A stretch of 64,000 bases of DNA from Bryopsis sp. KO-2023 (lineage: Eukaryota > Chlorophyta > Ulvophyceae > Bryopsidales > Bryopsidaceae), in NCBI GenBank assembly GCA_030272585.1, contig BSYQ01000006.1:1761001-1825000 (forward strand), given 5' to 3'. The translations under genes and the position numbers were made by a program. Below are positions 22,509 to 36,892 of the stretch, piece by piece (the first letter of the stretch is position 1; every line of letters starts with the position of its first letter). The notes under the pieces were generated by a model. The model saw nothing but the letters and a program-made list of their open reading frames with translations. It did not search any database and was not told where the DNA came from.

Positions 22509-25463
22509 TCACTCCACAGGTGATTTCCTTCCAATATCGATCAGCATGTCTTTGATTGGCATTTCGTTCTTTCTCAACAAGTAGCCCGCCAGCTGCTTCG
22601 ATCCAGGGTGCAATTTTTCGACAACTTCTCCTGAGGGGCCCCTCAATTCCCCCCCTCCATTGAAGTAGTTTATCAGGCCACCACACAGGTTGCGAAATGG
22701 GTGGTTGAACTCTTCGGACAATATTATCGCAGCAGCGCCGCCTGCAAGGATAACGGGAAAACACAATCTGAACAGGGGGCAAATGCTGCGCAAATTTGCT
22801 GTCATAATTCGATTCAGAATTTTCCTTGCAACATGACTGCCAACCCCTGATCAAAACTCCGGTGCGTAAAGGACAATGAAAACAGTTGGCTGTTAGGTAA
22901 ACGCCCCCCCTCCAAAGACGAAAAACAAAAATGATGATAGAATTAAATAAAATAAACAAATACATGTACATCTAAAATAAGAAAAAAAAATGCTAATGCA
23001 GGGTTGACGTGCTCGATGCCTTTCAAGAATGCCGTTTTTGAAACTTTTATTTTTGTCAATGATTCTTCTCGCTCCGCACCTCTCAGTCCTGTGTTGCAAA
23101 CCACCACAAAAGTTCTTCGGAATTTGATTTCATCCACCTGATCCCCCCCCTCCTCCTCTTCCTCCTCTTCTTCTTCTTCTTCCTCCTCCTCTTCTTGGTC
23201 GAACAAAGCCTCCAGCTCTTCGTTGTCCCCGAGGCGAACATCATATCCATAGGGCTGCTGGGCATCTTCCACGACATCGACCACTATTGCACCTTTGATG
23301 CCTGAAACATCCTGTTCCATCAGAGAAACCACAGCAGTTGTTGGTTGCACACAAGACACCATCCTTTTCTGAAGTGAGACAATGGACGAAATTAGGGGTC
23401 GTTTCTGTTCGAATCGCATGTGCTGGAAAGCATCCCCCAGTGCTTTTCTGTTAGTAATTCCTATACATATATGAATAAATAATTGTGGGGAGATTGCATG
23501 TGATGGGGATGTTTATGTCGTATGCATAAACTTCTGGAACCTCCATTTTCTCTCCTCCTTTTATTTGAAAAAAAACCCACCACCTGAAAAAGGATCTCTG
23601 TTTCTGCTCTACGATGCAATCATTGCATCTCCTGAACCAAAAAAAAAATAGAAACATTTTTCGCCACACACATACCCGCTCTTCTTCCGACCTCACATCA
23701 ATGACAGTCAAGTTTTCCGAATCTTCGGCCATCAGTTTCAGGAATTCAGAGCACCCGATTTGATGGGCATCTTCTTGAGTGACAAAAGAGGAAACGAATT
23801 TGGAGTACTTGGGTGGCATGACGGTTTCCAGGATGTTGGGAGGGACTTCCGCTGGCTTCAGCATGATGCACACCTTTCTGTCGAAACTGTTCTCTTCGCT
23901 TTGCCCAAGGAGCTCCAACATCACCTTGACGAATTCAGCTTTATCCACCTGCAACACAGGGGGAGAAGGGGAAGGGGGGGGGGGGGGGGGGGGGGGGGGG
24001 TTGACCACAAAATATGTCAGGCTCCTGTCCATGTGTTTTCAAGGTTTTTTTCTTTTTTGGTTTTCTCTTTTCTATCCAGCCATCGTGAAGCAGCAAAAGC
24101 CACAAAACTTGAGAAGAAACGCAAAGGAAACTGCTGGGTATTCCTCCACAACCAACTATCGGCTGTGAGAATGAAATCGAATGAAAATTGACCGAGAAAA
24201 AGAAAAGGGTCGTTTGCTTGAAAGTGTAATTACTATTTCACTGCCTGTTTTCCTTTTTTTCTGAATATAGAGACTTATCCAATCTACCTCTCCAGAGTTG
24301 TCTTTGTCCAAAAGCTCAAAAGTGTTTTTCACTATTTCCATTGTGGTGGAGGGGTCCATTTTGATGGCCAAGCGAAATATTTCATCCATGGTCAGCGTTT
24401 CGGAGTGGTCCTTGTCAATGGATGCGAACAAAAACTCCAGCTTTTCCTCCCTGGAATCACAGTCCAGAAAATGCTTCGACAATACGTAACCCTTCAGCAC
24501 TGCCTCCGCTTCTTCGTCAGACATCCCTAGAACCTGCATATCAGCAAGTGAAATTGAAAAGAAAGCGGCAGGGGTGGATGGGTGGGGGCTATCCATAAAC
24601 GTGAAAAACACAGCACACAGAGAATCTGAAGGTCAGTCAGATTTTTGATTTTTGATTTTTCCTCGCTACCATGAGGGGCATTGTCTCCATGAATTCATGC
24701 AGGTCGACTTGATCGTCACCATCCAGGTCCCAGAAAGAAATGAGGGCAGCAGCTTTGGCCAAATCCCCTTCAATATCGAACTGACCGACGAGGCTGATCA
24801 CTTTCTCTGCATCCAAATATCTGCGGCAAAAAACCCACCACTTCGCCGCCACTTCCAAAAACTCTTTCGAACCCAAGCATCTCACACATTTTTGCCTTTC
24901 TTCGGTCTTAAGGCTTTTCTGGTCGACCACCGTTCCATTGAGGACACCTTGCAGTCAGACATGCAAATCGTTTGCAAGGATTGGGCAAACCTACCCGCTG
25001 CCATCCACATCCAGCCTCCGAAACGTCTCAGCCATCATGTTTGACCTGGTGGCGACGGCTCCAGCCGTTCCCAAATTGCCTTCTTTGTTTTGGTTGTGAT
25101 CTTTCAGCCATTGTCCCAGCCACCTCAGGGGGCTGAAAGGTCGCCATCCCCTGGGAAGGTAACCGTCCTCATCCCATTCCAATCCAGATGCCACCCTCAA
25201 TCGATCTTTTTGAACCTCATGCAGGAGTTCCTGCAGTCCGTGGCGGAGGACTGGGACCAACTCTCTTGATAGATACTCCCTGTTGCCTGGGTAGCAGCAT
25301 CACCCCATTTGGAATTTGAAAGATGTTTCATGATTTGGATGCAAAACCTGGCGAGGATTTTTTTTTCAGTGGATGAAGATGGAAGGGGGAAAGAGATTTG
25401 ACGTATCGTAGTCGTACATACGGCATCTCTTTGGGCCACTTCGATACGTTCGTACGAATGCAT
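22509..25463 (-). CDS. RIIa/Dpy-30-like + EF-hand + rhodanese-like fusion protein
   Basis: Eight proposed exons on the minus strand, in phase, give 543 residues: 25463-25422, 25275-24995, 24820-24670, 24533-24288, 23948-23676, a 25-base exon 23608-23584, 23460-23080 and 22741-22509. The N-terminus (YLSRELVPVLRHGLQELL) fits the RIIa/Dpy-30 dimerisation motif of many axonemal proteins. EF-hand loops follow: DVDGSGYLDAEK, DLDGDDQVDLHE, DKDHSETLTMDE and DKDNSGEVDKAE. The C-terminal half looks like a rhodanese domain: LTVIDVRSEEE, a Glu-rich insertion of about 15 residues, then VVVCNTGLRGGAAAII with a Cys in the active-site loop, and NLCGGLINYF. A calcium-responsive flagellar role is inferred. The 25-base exon is the least certain join. 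Confidence 0.7.
23974..24000. repeat. 27-base G run (C run on the gene strand)
   Basis: An uninterrupted G27 on the plus strand. On the minus strand it is a poly-C tract just upstream of the acceptor CTGTGTTGCAG of the exon starting at 23948, so it forms much of that intron's polypyrimidine tract. Confidence 0.9.
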
Positions 25464-26041
25464 GCAAATGCGGAGTGGCCGTTACGTGATATGATGGTGA
25501 ATGGGGACGCTGCGTCAAAACGCACCAGCAGGATGGACATGCACAGCTGACGACCCTGACGTCTCCTCCATACAGACAATTCCTTATTGATTTTCAGCGG
25601 CTTTTAAAAATTCTGACTGGGTTCTCAAGTTTCCCAAGCGAATACGTCAGATAAAACACAAAGAGCGACGACTTTGACGCCTATTATTCAACTGTTGGCC
25701 GTCTCGTCGATGAATAAAAATGTCACTTAAACCACATAAATTACGGCAAAAGAAAACAGGAGCACAAGGATGTTGCGTTGCTATGTACAAACAGAGAAGG
25801 AAAAAAAAGAGGCCCCCTTATCATTGAATTGATTCTCTCTTCTGATCATAAATTAACCCCCAGCACCAGACCACGAACCGGATGCATCATAGCCCCATCG
25901 TATCCAAGCTATGAAGCAAGAATTCAGCAATATATATTGTCCATCAATACTACCTACTTTTTCTTGTGTTTTCCCCTCCCCTAACCCCCCCCCCCCAAAA
26001 AAAAAACGAAACCAATAAGGAAACAATTCAAATCAGCCCAA
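25464..26041. other. Upstream region of the RIIa/EF-hand gene, 3' flank of IPK1
   Basis: Holds the presumed promoter of the minus-strand gene starting at 25463 and ends at the IPK1 stop codon. No other gene was seen. Confidence 0.5.
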
Positions 26042-29000
26042 TCACTCGGCCACCTTGCCTTTGTTCAAGGGACCTTCAAAGAGATCCTGAATCGTTCGAT
26101 CGACAGCAAAGTGGTTGGGAATTTTCGACACATGCTTTATATCTAAATCGGCAACCACCACCTTGTACAACACCCTTTTACTTCCCAAATCAAGTAATCT
26201 ACATTCGTCCCCATAGCTACTACCCCCACTCCCGCAGGCATCCTCCTCCTCCTCATTATTCTTGCCCTTTTCTTGACTAACCCCTCGAAACGTTAGAAAC
26301 ACGCTGCAATCTTTTGCGGTGGCCGCGATCAAATAGTCCCGAACACTGTGCAGCAACTGACGATGCTCCGCACAGGATTCGTCCCCACAATTTCCATTTC
26401 TGTCGAAAGAATGGCAGGCCGAATCGCTTCCGGCGGACTTGTTTCTGGTGTCTGGACCATCCACCGTCTGGCGACAACCTGCTCCGCCTTTTCTTACACA
26501 CACACATTGCTCCAGAAGCAACGTGTCGGCGCTGGTGCTTTCGAAACATCTGGGATCGCCTTCCAGGTCCGCCAGTTCCTCCAGCTCAGCATCGGATAGA
26601 CCCATCAATTTCTGGTAAATGGGGTAAATCCCCTCAATGTCGAAACGATCGAGTTTCTGAAGACTTAGAATTCTCTCCAGAATCCCTACAAAAAGTACAG
26701 GCACAACTTCCTGAGCAAGGATTCATTCACACATGGGGTGCAATGATGCATGCAGACGAGTGTGAACTGTGCGTGCAGCTAATTGTTTTTTTGGGTTGCG
26801 GATAAGAAGCAATAAACGAACTTACCTTCTTTCAAAAGCATCCGGATCAGCATGTCAATGAGAACATCCCAACCAACTGCCTCTGTGTTTCCCACAGAGC
26901 TAGCTATAGCAGATTCTACGAGTTGTCCAACCTTCGGATCCAAAAGCCCCGATGCACCCACAGGCACAGCTTTCCCATCCAAAAACAATCGCAAGTTGTT
27001 CTGGTGCCAGAAAACATTCACCACCTCAGTGCAAGTAAAACAAAGAAAATGATACGAAGTACGGCCATTAACTCGATGCATGCCCATTTGGAAGTTGGCT
27101 GGATTTTGAGAAACTATGTCGGCGGACATCCGCATTCTGGAAGCATCTGTTTTTACCTGTGGAGTTTTCAGTAGTTCATAAAAAGCTTTTTTCATTCTCT
27201 CAGGATCGCCCGAAAACATGTCCAGCGGGTTGTACTGACTGTAGCTGTCAATTCGCCCCTGTGGTTGAAACAGAAAAAAACTCTTCAATGCACCGACAGA
27301 AGCAAAACTGAAAAAAAAAAACCAAAAATGTTTGGGCGACAACTGATAAAACCCCAAACATCGTAACCACGTTCAGTTATGAAATTTTTGAACTCGATTC
27401 CACCACTCGATTTTTTAAATAATTTTTGGATTTATTTTGGATCCAGCCCTTCTCTCGTATGGTCGACAAAATCAATGCTGGAAGCGTTGTTTTTGACAGT
27501 GGATGGTACAGTTTCAATTCCAGTTGGTTCACCTGCTTCAGTTTCAGCTTTTGCTGCAGCGCAAATTTTGGAATGTTGCCTTTAGGATTCTCCGCTGAAC
27601 ATGAGGGCAGAAATCCACACTTCGGTTTCAGTTCGATGCTCATGATGGGCCCTTTAACCCTGCAACCGTTGATCGCTGATCGCGAAAAAACAAAAACAAA
27701 AAACATCAAACAGAGTTACCCCCCTTCCCCTTCCCCCTTCCAGCATAGAAAAAAAAGACATCTGCAATTTAAAAAACAAAAACAAAAAAACAAACGCTGT
27801 CCAGAAAAAACTATCGATGTTGAAGAATCCACAAGCACCAGTGCACTAGCCCATACGCTCGTAAAAAAGAGCAACATGACCAATTCTGGGTCGAAAATAC
27901 AATGGAGAGTGCGTCGGGTTTTGTTTTCTTTCCTTTCTTGGCGAAATCTTATTTATCTTTATCTTTATGATGCTTTTCTTACTGTGTACCCGATTCGGAG
28001 AACAGGGTGCTGTCTGGCAGCAAAAACCCTCGCTCCTCCAAGTTCAATCCACTCCACAATGACATAGGTACATCAACTATCAGCTACGAAACACAACAAT
28101 AAATTAATAAAAACACAACAACAAATTAATAAATTTAACAAAAAAAAATCCCTTGGAACGATTTATAACAAAAGAACTCGCTGTCGACGATTCCATCTGT
28201 CGTGGAAATCCAGCGAAGAGGATTAAAAATGGACTAAGATAAAAACGTTAAAAATATTTTTTTGAAAAAGTAAAAGAAGTGTGACAAAAAGAAAATTTGC
28301 ACACGAGATGGGAGTATCAGCACGTGTGTTTTCCCGTGCAGCGTTATTTTTTCTTCTTCTTCTTTGGTTATCCGTTTTCAGTTTGAACAGATTAAAATTT
28401 TTAGCAGGAGCAGGATTACCTTGTTTCTAAAAAGAAAACCAAACATCTAGGATGAGTTATTTTTGGAACGGTATCGACCCTTCCATCTGAACCCCACAAC
28501 ATCCAAAACAAATTTTCACACGCCAAACGAGGAGGGGGCTTCGGACTGTGTTTCTTATTTTTTTTTTCTCCAAAAAATTGTAAATTTGTACGTACAAGTT
28601 TTCTCTGGGGTACAAAAAAATATTTTTCGTATTTTTATTTTTTGTCACAGTCATCCTCACCCCATCACTGACAAATCGTTTCCCCAGCACTGGTCCGATC
28701 ACATTGTGCATGTAGTTCCAGGACTCCACCATTTGGTCTGACGCAGGTGGTAATTCCAAAAACAAAAATCAGTCACTATTTCCCCCCACAACCCCCAAAC
28801 ATTTTCCGCCTAGGTCCAATTATCATTCATTTATTCACATTTAACATAGTTTTTTATATTATTCATTCACTAATACATTAATCTTTTTAGTGAATCTAAA
28901 CATACAATCCCATGAAATCAATTGCAAGACTGAAATTAATCCAGCAGTCAGTGGTTAATGTACCAATTGTTGACCTGCCCACAATTGTTGTGAATAAAAG

Positions 29001-29720
29001 GCACTCATTGGGGATCGACCAACTGTTGGTCTTACCTCCCATTTGTGTACTTGCATCAATGCCAGATGCACCAGCAAATTTTGAGTGAAATGCCCAGTTC
29101 ATTTGTGATCTTTTTTTTGTTGTCGTTCTTGCTCATTTTCATTCCACTTTGGGTGCTTCAGTTTCCTGTAATCTTTTGTTTTGGTTTTCAAGGGCTAAAT
29201 CGACTTGCCCCAAAAATACACGCTTAAAAAGTTCGCTCCCCAAAAATGCACCCCCAGAAATTCACCTTGCAAGAGCATTCCGGGGACGCCAGCCCAAACA
29301 GCATCCCGCAAAGCTCGATGCTTGTCGCGTTGGCCCGCTTTATCCGTTTTTCGCTTTGCCACCCGCAAGACTTTTCCACCCTGAGGACACACAGCGCATC
29401 AAGCACAGGGTCACGTGTTTTCTTTACTTTTGGGGGGGGGGAGTTGCGACCGACGTTGAGGGGAAAATCTCAGGACATACTTTTAATGAAAGTGACGAAA
29501 TCCTGGACGTCAAAAGGTTTCGATCCGCGAATTCCCAGAAACTGGCTGTGTTTTCGCCCCGTATGTATTGCCTCATGCACAGGGACATCCATAGTCGACA
29601 GCGCGCAACACTCACCAAGATTGCAACCGTGCCGACGTAGCCGAAAACCACGTTCGCGCGTCCCTGGCCTCGCACAGCCCAATCCTTGCTTTCGGAATCC
29701 GGGCCAACTTCCGAGACCAT
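26042..29720 (-). CDS. IPK1: Inositol-pentakisphosphate 2-kinase
   Basis: Phosphorylates the 2-position of inositol pentakisphosphate to make phytate (InsP6). Supported minus-strand exons are 29720-29616, 29380-29266, 28737-28661, 28083-27983, 27659-27533, 27258-27157, 27000-26826 and 26685-26042; one or two short exons between 29266 and 28083 are unresolved. Family motifs: WAVRGQGRANVVFGYVG then GGKVLRVAKRK (nucleotide-binding N-lobe), MHNVIGPVLGKRFVSDG, SIELKPKCGFLP (the signature EIKPKxGFLP block), YNPLDMFSGDPERM, NNLRLFLDG, QKLDRFDIEGIYPIY and YLIAATAKDCSVF. An acidic, Cys-containing insertion lies in the last exon. The gene is divergent from the small gene at 30209, with about 490 bases between start codons. 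Confidence 0.85.
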
Positions 29721-30208
29721 GGCGCTACACGGAGCCTCCTGGCGGCAGGTAGTGGAGTCGGTTGCGACCACCCTGCGCGCTACGTTACTTTCGACGAACA
29801 ACTCTCGTGGTTCCAGAAACAGCATTTCGTTTTCCAGCAAGAAAATATTCCGTCTGATCGAAAATCTGTCCCCCTCCCTTTCTCGCGGAATTTATTGAGT
29901 TTTGCCCCTATGTCTGACATCGAGCCACAACGGCGGTCTGACGCGAGTCACGTGATATATCCCTGTGTTGACGACACGTCACGGCACCTGCTGTCGTCAA
30001 GGGCAAGGGACGAAGGAGCTGGGTATTTTTAATTTTTGCTTTACGATAGAGGGCTGTGGGGTCTTCCAAAGCGCAGAAGATGAACGCTGGTAAGTTTATT
30101 GGCACCGGATCCCGTCTCGGCTGTCCGCAGCTGAACAGGGAGCGACTGGGTGGGTTATCGAGGGATGGTCGCACAGTGCGTGTACACGCGGAACGAGCTA
30201 TTTTTCAG

Positions 30209-31301
30209 ATGAACCCTCCGCGTGGGCCCGCGACGCTGGAGGATGCGAGGTATCATCCTTCGGAAAGGAACAAGAAAAAAGCAGCTCTGCTTGAGTTTTT
30301 GAGTCCCATCAGGAATGCTGCAGCTCTGCTTTGTGTGACCCAGCGATGCTTTGGATGCGTGTAACTCGCACGCGACGGCCGACGCCCGCCGCGCCTGCTT
30401 CGTGGCTTTCGGCGTGGACGTCGGAAGAGTGGACGCTTATTATCACACCGTGCAGCTGTATGAGTCGTCTTACAAGAGAGGTGCGTTGTTTCAAACCTCG
30501 ACGAAACAAACTATCAGACGGGCGCCAGAAAATGAGCAGAAAAGACAGACGGACGGACGGGCGCGGATAAGATTTTGCTGTTGAGTATGGTCTCCTCCAA
30601 TTTGGGTGGAGTCAGCTTTGCAAACATTCACCCTTCAAAATGTAAATGATTTTTTTTTTGAATCACGTGCAGCGATTTTTTCTAACGTCATGTGCATGTC
30701 CCAGTGTTTCAATGATATTATGTTGAGGTTGCCTGGAAGATGGATTTTTGAAGTGAAACAAAAAACACATTTCATTTACATATAGAAGGGTGAATGTTTG
30801 CGTGGTGTGTCCAAAGTCTAATTTGTTTTTTTTTGTTCGGGATGTAATAATCAGTTTTTGCTAAACAAGTGCAAACCTCACTGCTTCTTCACCAGAATTT
30901 CGAAGCAAAAAACTGTTGTATTGTTATTTGAACGAGCATCTTCCTAGTTGGTGACCGAGTATCAAGATGTTGGTAAAAAAGCGAATAAATTATTTCTGAG
31001 CTTTCTTACCAAGGCTTTCTTGCGTTGGAGCTTTGAATGTTCAATCAAATAAATAAATAAAATAAGTAAAATAAAATAAATAAAAATAAGAGTAGAAAAT
31101 AAGGATACATGATGTGTTGAGCTATCGGCTCGACGTGCTCCTCATTGATTTGTTTTTTTTGTTTTTTTTGCGATTTTTGCAGGGCCTGGAAGCAGCGGAA
31201 ACGGGATTTTGAGTTTTGTCAAAAAATTTCAGGAGAGGTTGAATGCTGCAACCCAATCGGACCAGACATCAGAAACTTCTGAGAACAAAAAATATGCCTG
31301 A
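30209..31301 (+). CDS. Small protein of unknown family
   Basis: Three coding exons in phase, 30209-30249, 30344-30480 and 31183-31301, give about 98 residues. A preceding exon ending at 30089 (ATGAACGCTG before GTAAGT) seems to be 5' untranslated, because its ATG is out of frame with the rest. The central exon reads DACNSHATADARRAC then VDAYYHTVQLYESSYKRG, with two cysteines 12 positions apart; the tail is Ser/Thr/Glu-rich. A CHCH-like mitochondrial protein was considered, but the cysteine spacing does not fit. I do not recognise the function. Confidence 0.45.
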
Positions 31302-33073
31302 AACTGAACGGGTCGATGTGAATTATCGGTATTTGAAGCTTTTCTCACCAAGTTCAATCTGAAAGGGGAGGGGGGCATTTCTTTTTAAGAAAAATTACAA
31401 CGAGAGAGGAAAAAAAAGCAACAAATGTGGCAAGGATTTTTTTTTTTTTACAATTCTGGGGTTTTCTTAGATTTGGAAACTTGTATCGGTTGATGTACAA
31501 TACCATGAGATGTTTTGTTTTTTGTTTTTTTTTTGCTGTGAATATTTTTTTCACAGTTTTGATGTGCCCGGCGGCTAATCAAGATAACCAGAAAGAAGGA
31601 GAGAAAGGGTTTCGGGTGGTCCTTTTTATGTATGCATTTTTTGTTTTGATTTTGAGATGGATAAAATATCATTTGCTGGAAAGAAAGAAAAAAAAACCAT
31701 CCTCGGGGGAAAAAAATGTCTGGGTTGATATCTGTGGATTTCAGGGTGGGTGAAAGACCTGCCCTATGTGTGTTGTTAACGACTGAGTGAACGTTTTTTA
31801 ACGTGTTGAGAAAAATAGAGTGAGAAAAATAGTGATGTGTGTTGTAATGCAAAAATTAATGTAGAAAAAAAAATTCAGAAAGCCTTGTTTTTTCGATCAC
31901 GAATCGAAAAAAAATTAAAGAACTGTAGACTTTTGATGATCTCCGGAGGATTTAGTTTTGAGGGCGAAACATTCATTCGAAGAAAATCAATTATTGATTT
32001 GGAAAAGAGCAGTGGTGGTTGGGCTGCCACTCTCCAGCAGTTCGTCGCTGGCACTCTGGGAAAAGCATGGTTTCGCTTCCGATTTGATTTTGATTCGATT
32101 CTGAAAGGGTTTTGTTTGCCGGTTTCTGGCCCACCTTGAATTCAAGCGAGTCTGTAGCATGATGAAAATCTGCTGGCCCTCCAGAAACTGATTGGGCAGT
32201 TTGCTGTTGTGGTGTGTGCATGCATCGTCGCTCCAGAGAAATCTAACCTCCCTGTGGAAAGAATTTCAGGCTTTTGTCGTCAGCATGTTTTTTGTTGTGC
32301 CGCTGTAATTTGGATATTTCGATATTGGATTTCGAATATCTCCTGCCAGAGATGAAGCTCTGACCGGAATCTATCTTTCAATCAGGCCCCCTTGCACAGA
32401 ACCAGCCCAGAGAGCATAGAAAATACAAAACGTAGAACATTTGGAAAACAATACATCGTGTTGTTTTTATTTTGGTCAGTTGTTCTGTTTCCCTCACGCC
32501 AGAGTTGCCTCCAGTTTTTTTGGCCTCGATTGTGGCATGTTGTGTTTTTTCATTGCAAAGACTTTTAGGAAAAGAATAGGCGGAGACAGAAAAAAAAAGT
32601 GATTTGGTACGCAGGGTAGGGTTTTGGGAAATATATTTTTGGTGTGCTGGCAGCATTGGCTGGGAAAAAAATTAACTTCTTAATGAATATTGTCTGATCC
32701 AACCACCATCTCGTAATCACTGGTCCCTGGGAATAAGGATTTTCTCTGTTGCAAAGCACCTTGGAAAAAATAATTCCACATAATTTTCCAAGAAAATGAC
32801 GTTTCTGGGGTGATTTAAAAAATACTCCACTCCATGAAAGAAAGAAGACACCTCCATCCTTTTTTGGTTCCTTTTTCTGATTGGCAGCATTGAAAAGTCA
32901 ATCCTGAGGAGAAGGTCCATCTTGCAGATCATCCTGCCAAAATGCCTCCCCCTCCCAAAAAAAAATCCCCCCAAAATCCCCAGCACTATCTCCAATATCA
33001 AAAGTCATGAAAAAAAAAACTGGCCGCTCAAAAACAGGAAATACCCCCGATGAGGAAAAAACAACAAAACAAC
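31302..33073. other. Intergenic stretch without recognised genes
   Basis: A- and T-rich, with short open frames only and no exon pattern I could support on either strand. It separates the convergent small gene and the seryl-tRNA synthetase. Confidence 0.6.
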
Positions 33074-36539
<3,466 letters not shown>

Positions 36540-36892
36540 CTCGTCTGCTGTTAATGAACGAATCCCTCGCTTTGGTGTCCGTCCAGAGAATGGCTTGCCA
36601 ACGCAATTCTTGGGGCAATGATCAGGGACGCCTCTGTGTTTTTCCTTCGAGAGCGACGCTTCGCGGCAGCTCAGCCCACCAGGTCCGCACAAGAACAGCG
36701 TTGAAGAAAGTGATCGGTGGGCAGCGCCAAGAAAGAGAAATCGGCGTGAAGGGGGACTCAACAAACGAGGGAAAGAAGAATAAAGCCATCAAAACCACCA
36801 CCCAGTGCATCTCTCTTGTGTGTGGCTCGCTGGCGCTTCTGGACTTGTGGGTGGACCGCACGTATATCCATGCATTTGTAGCGACAATTATG

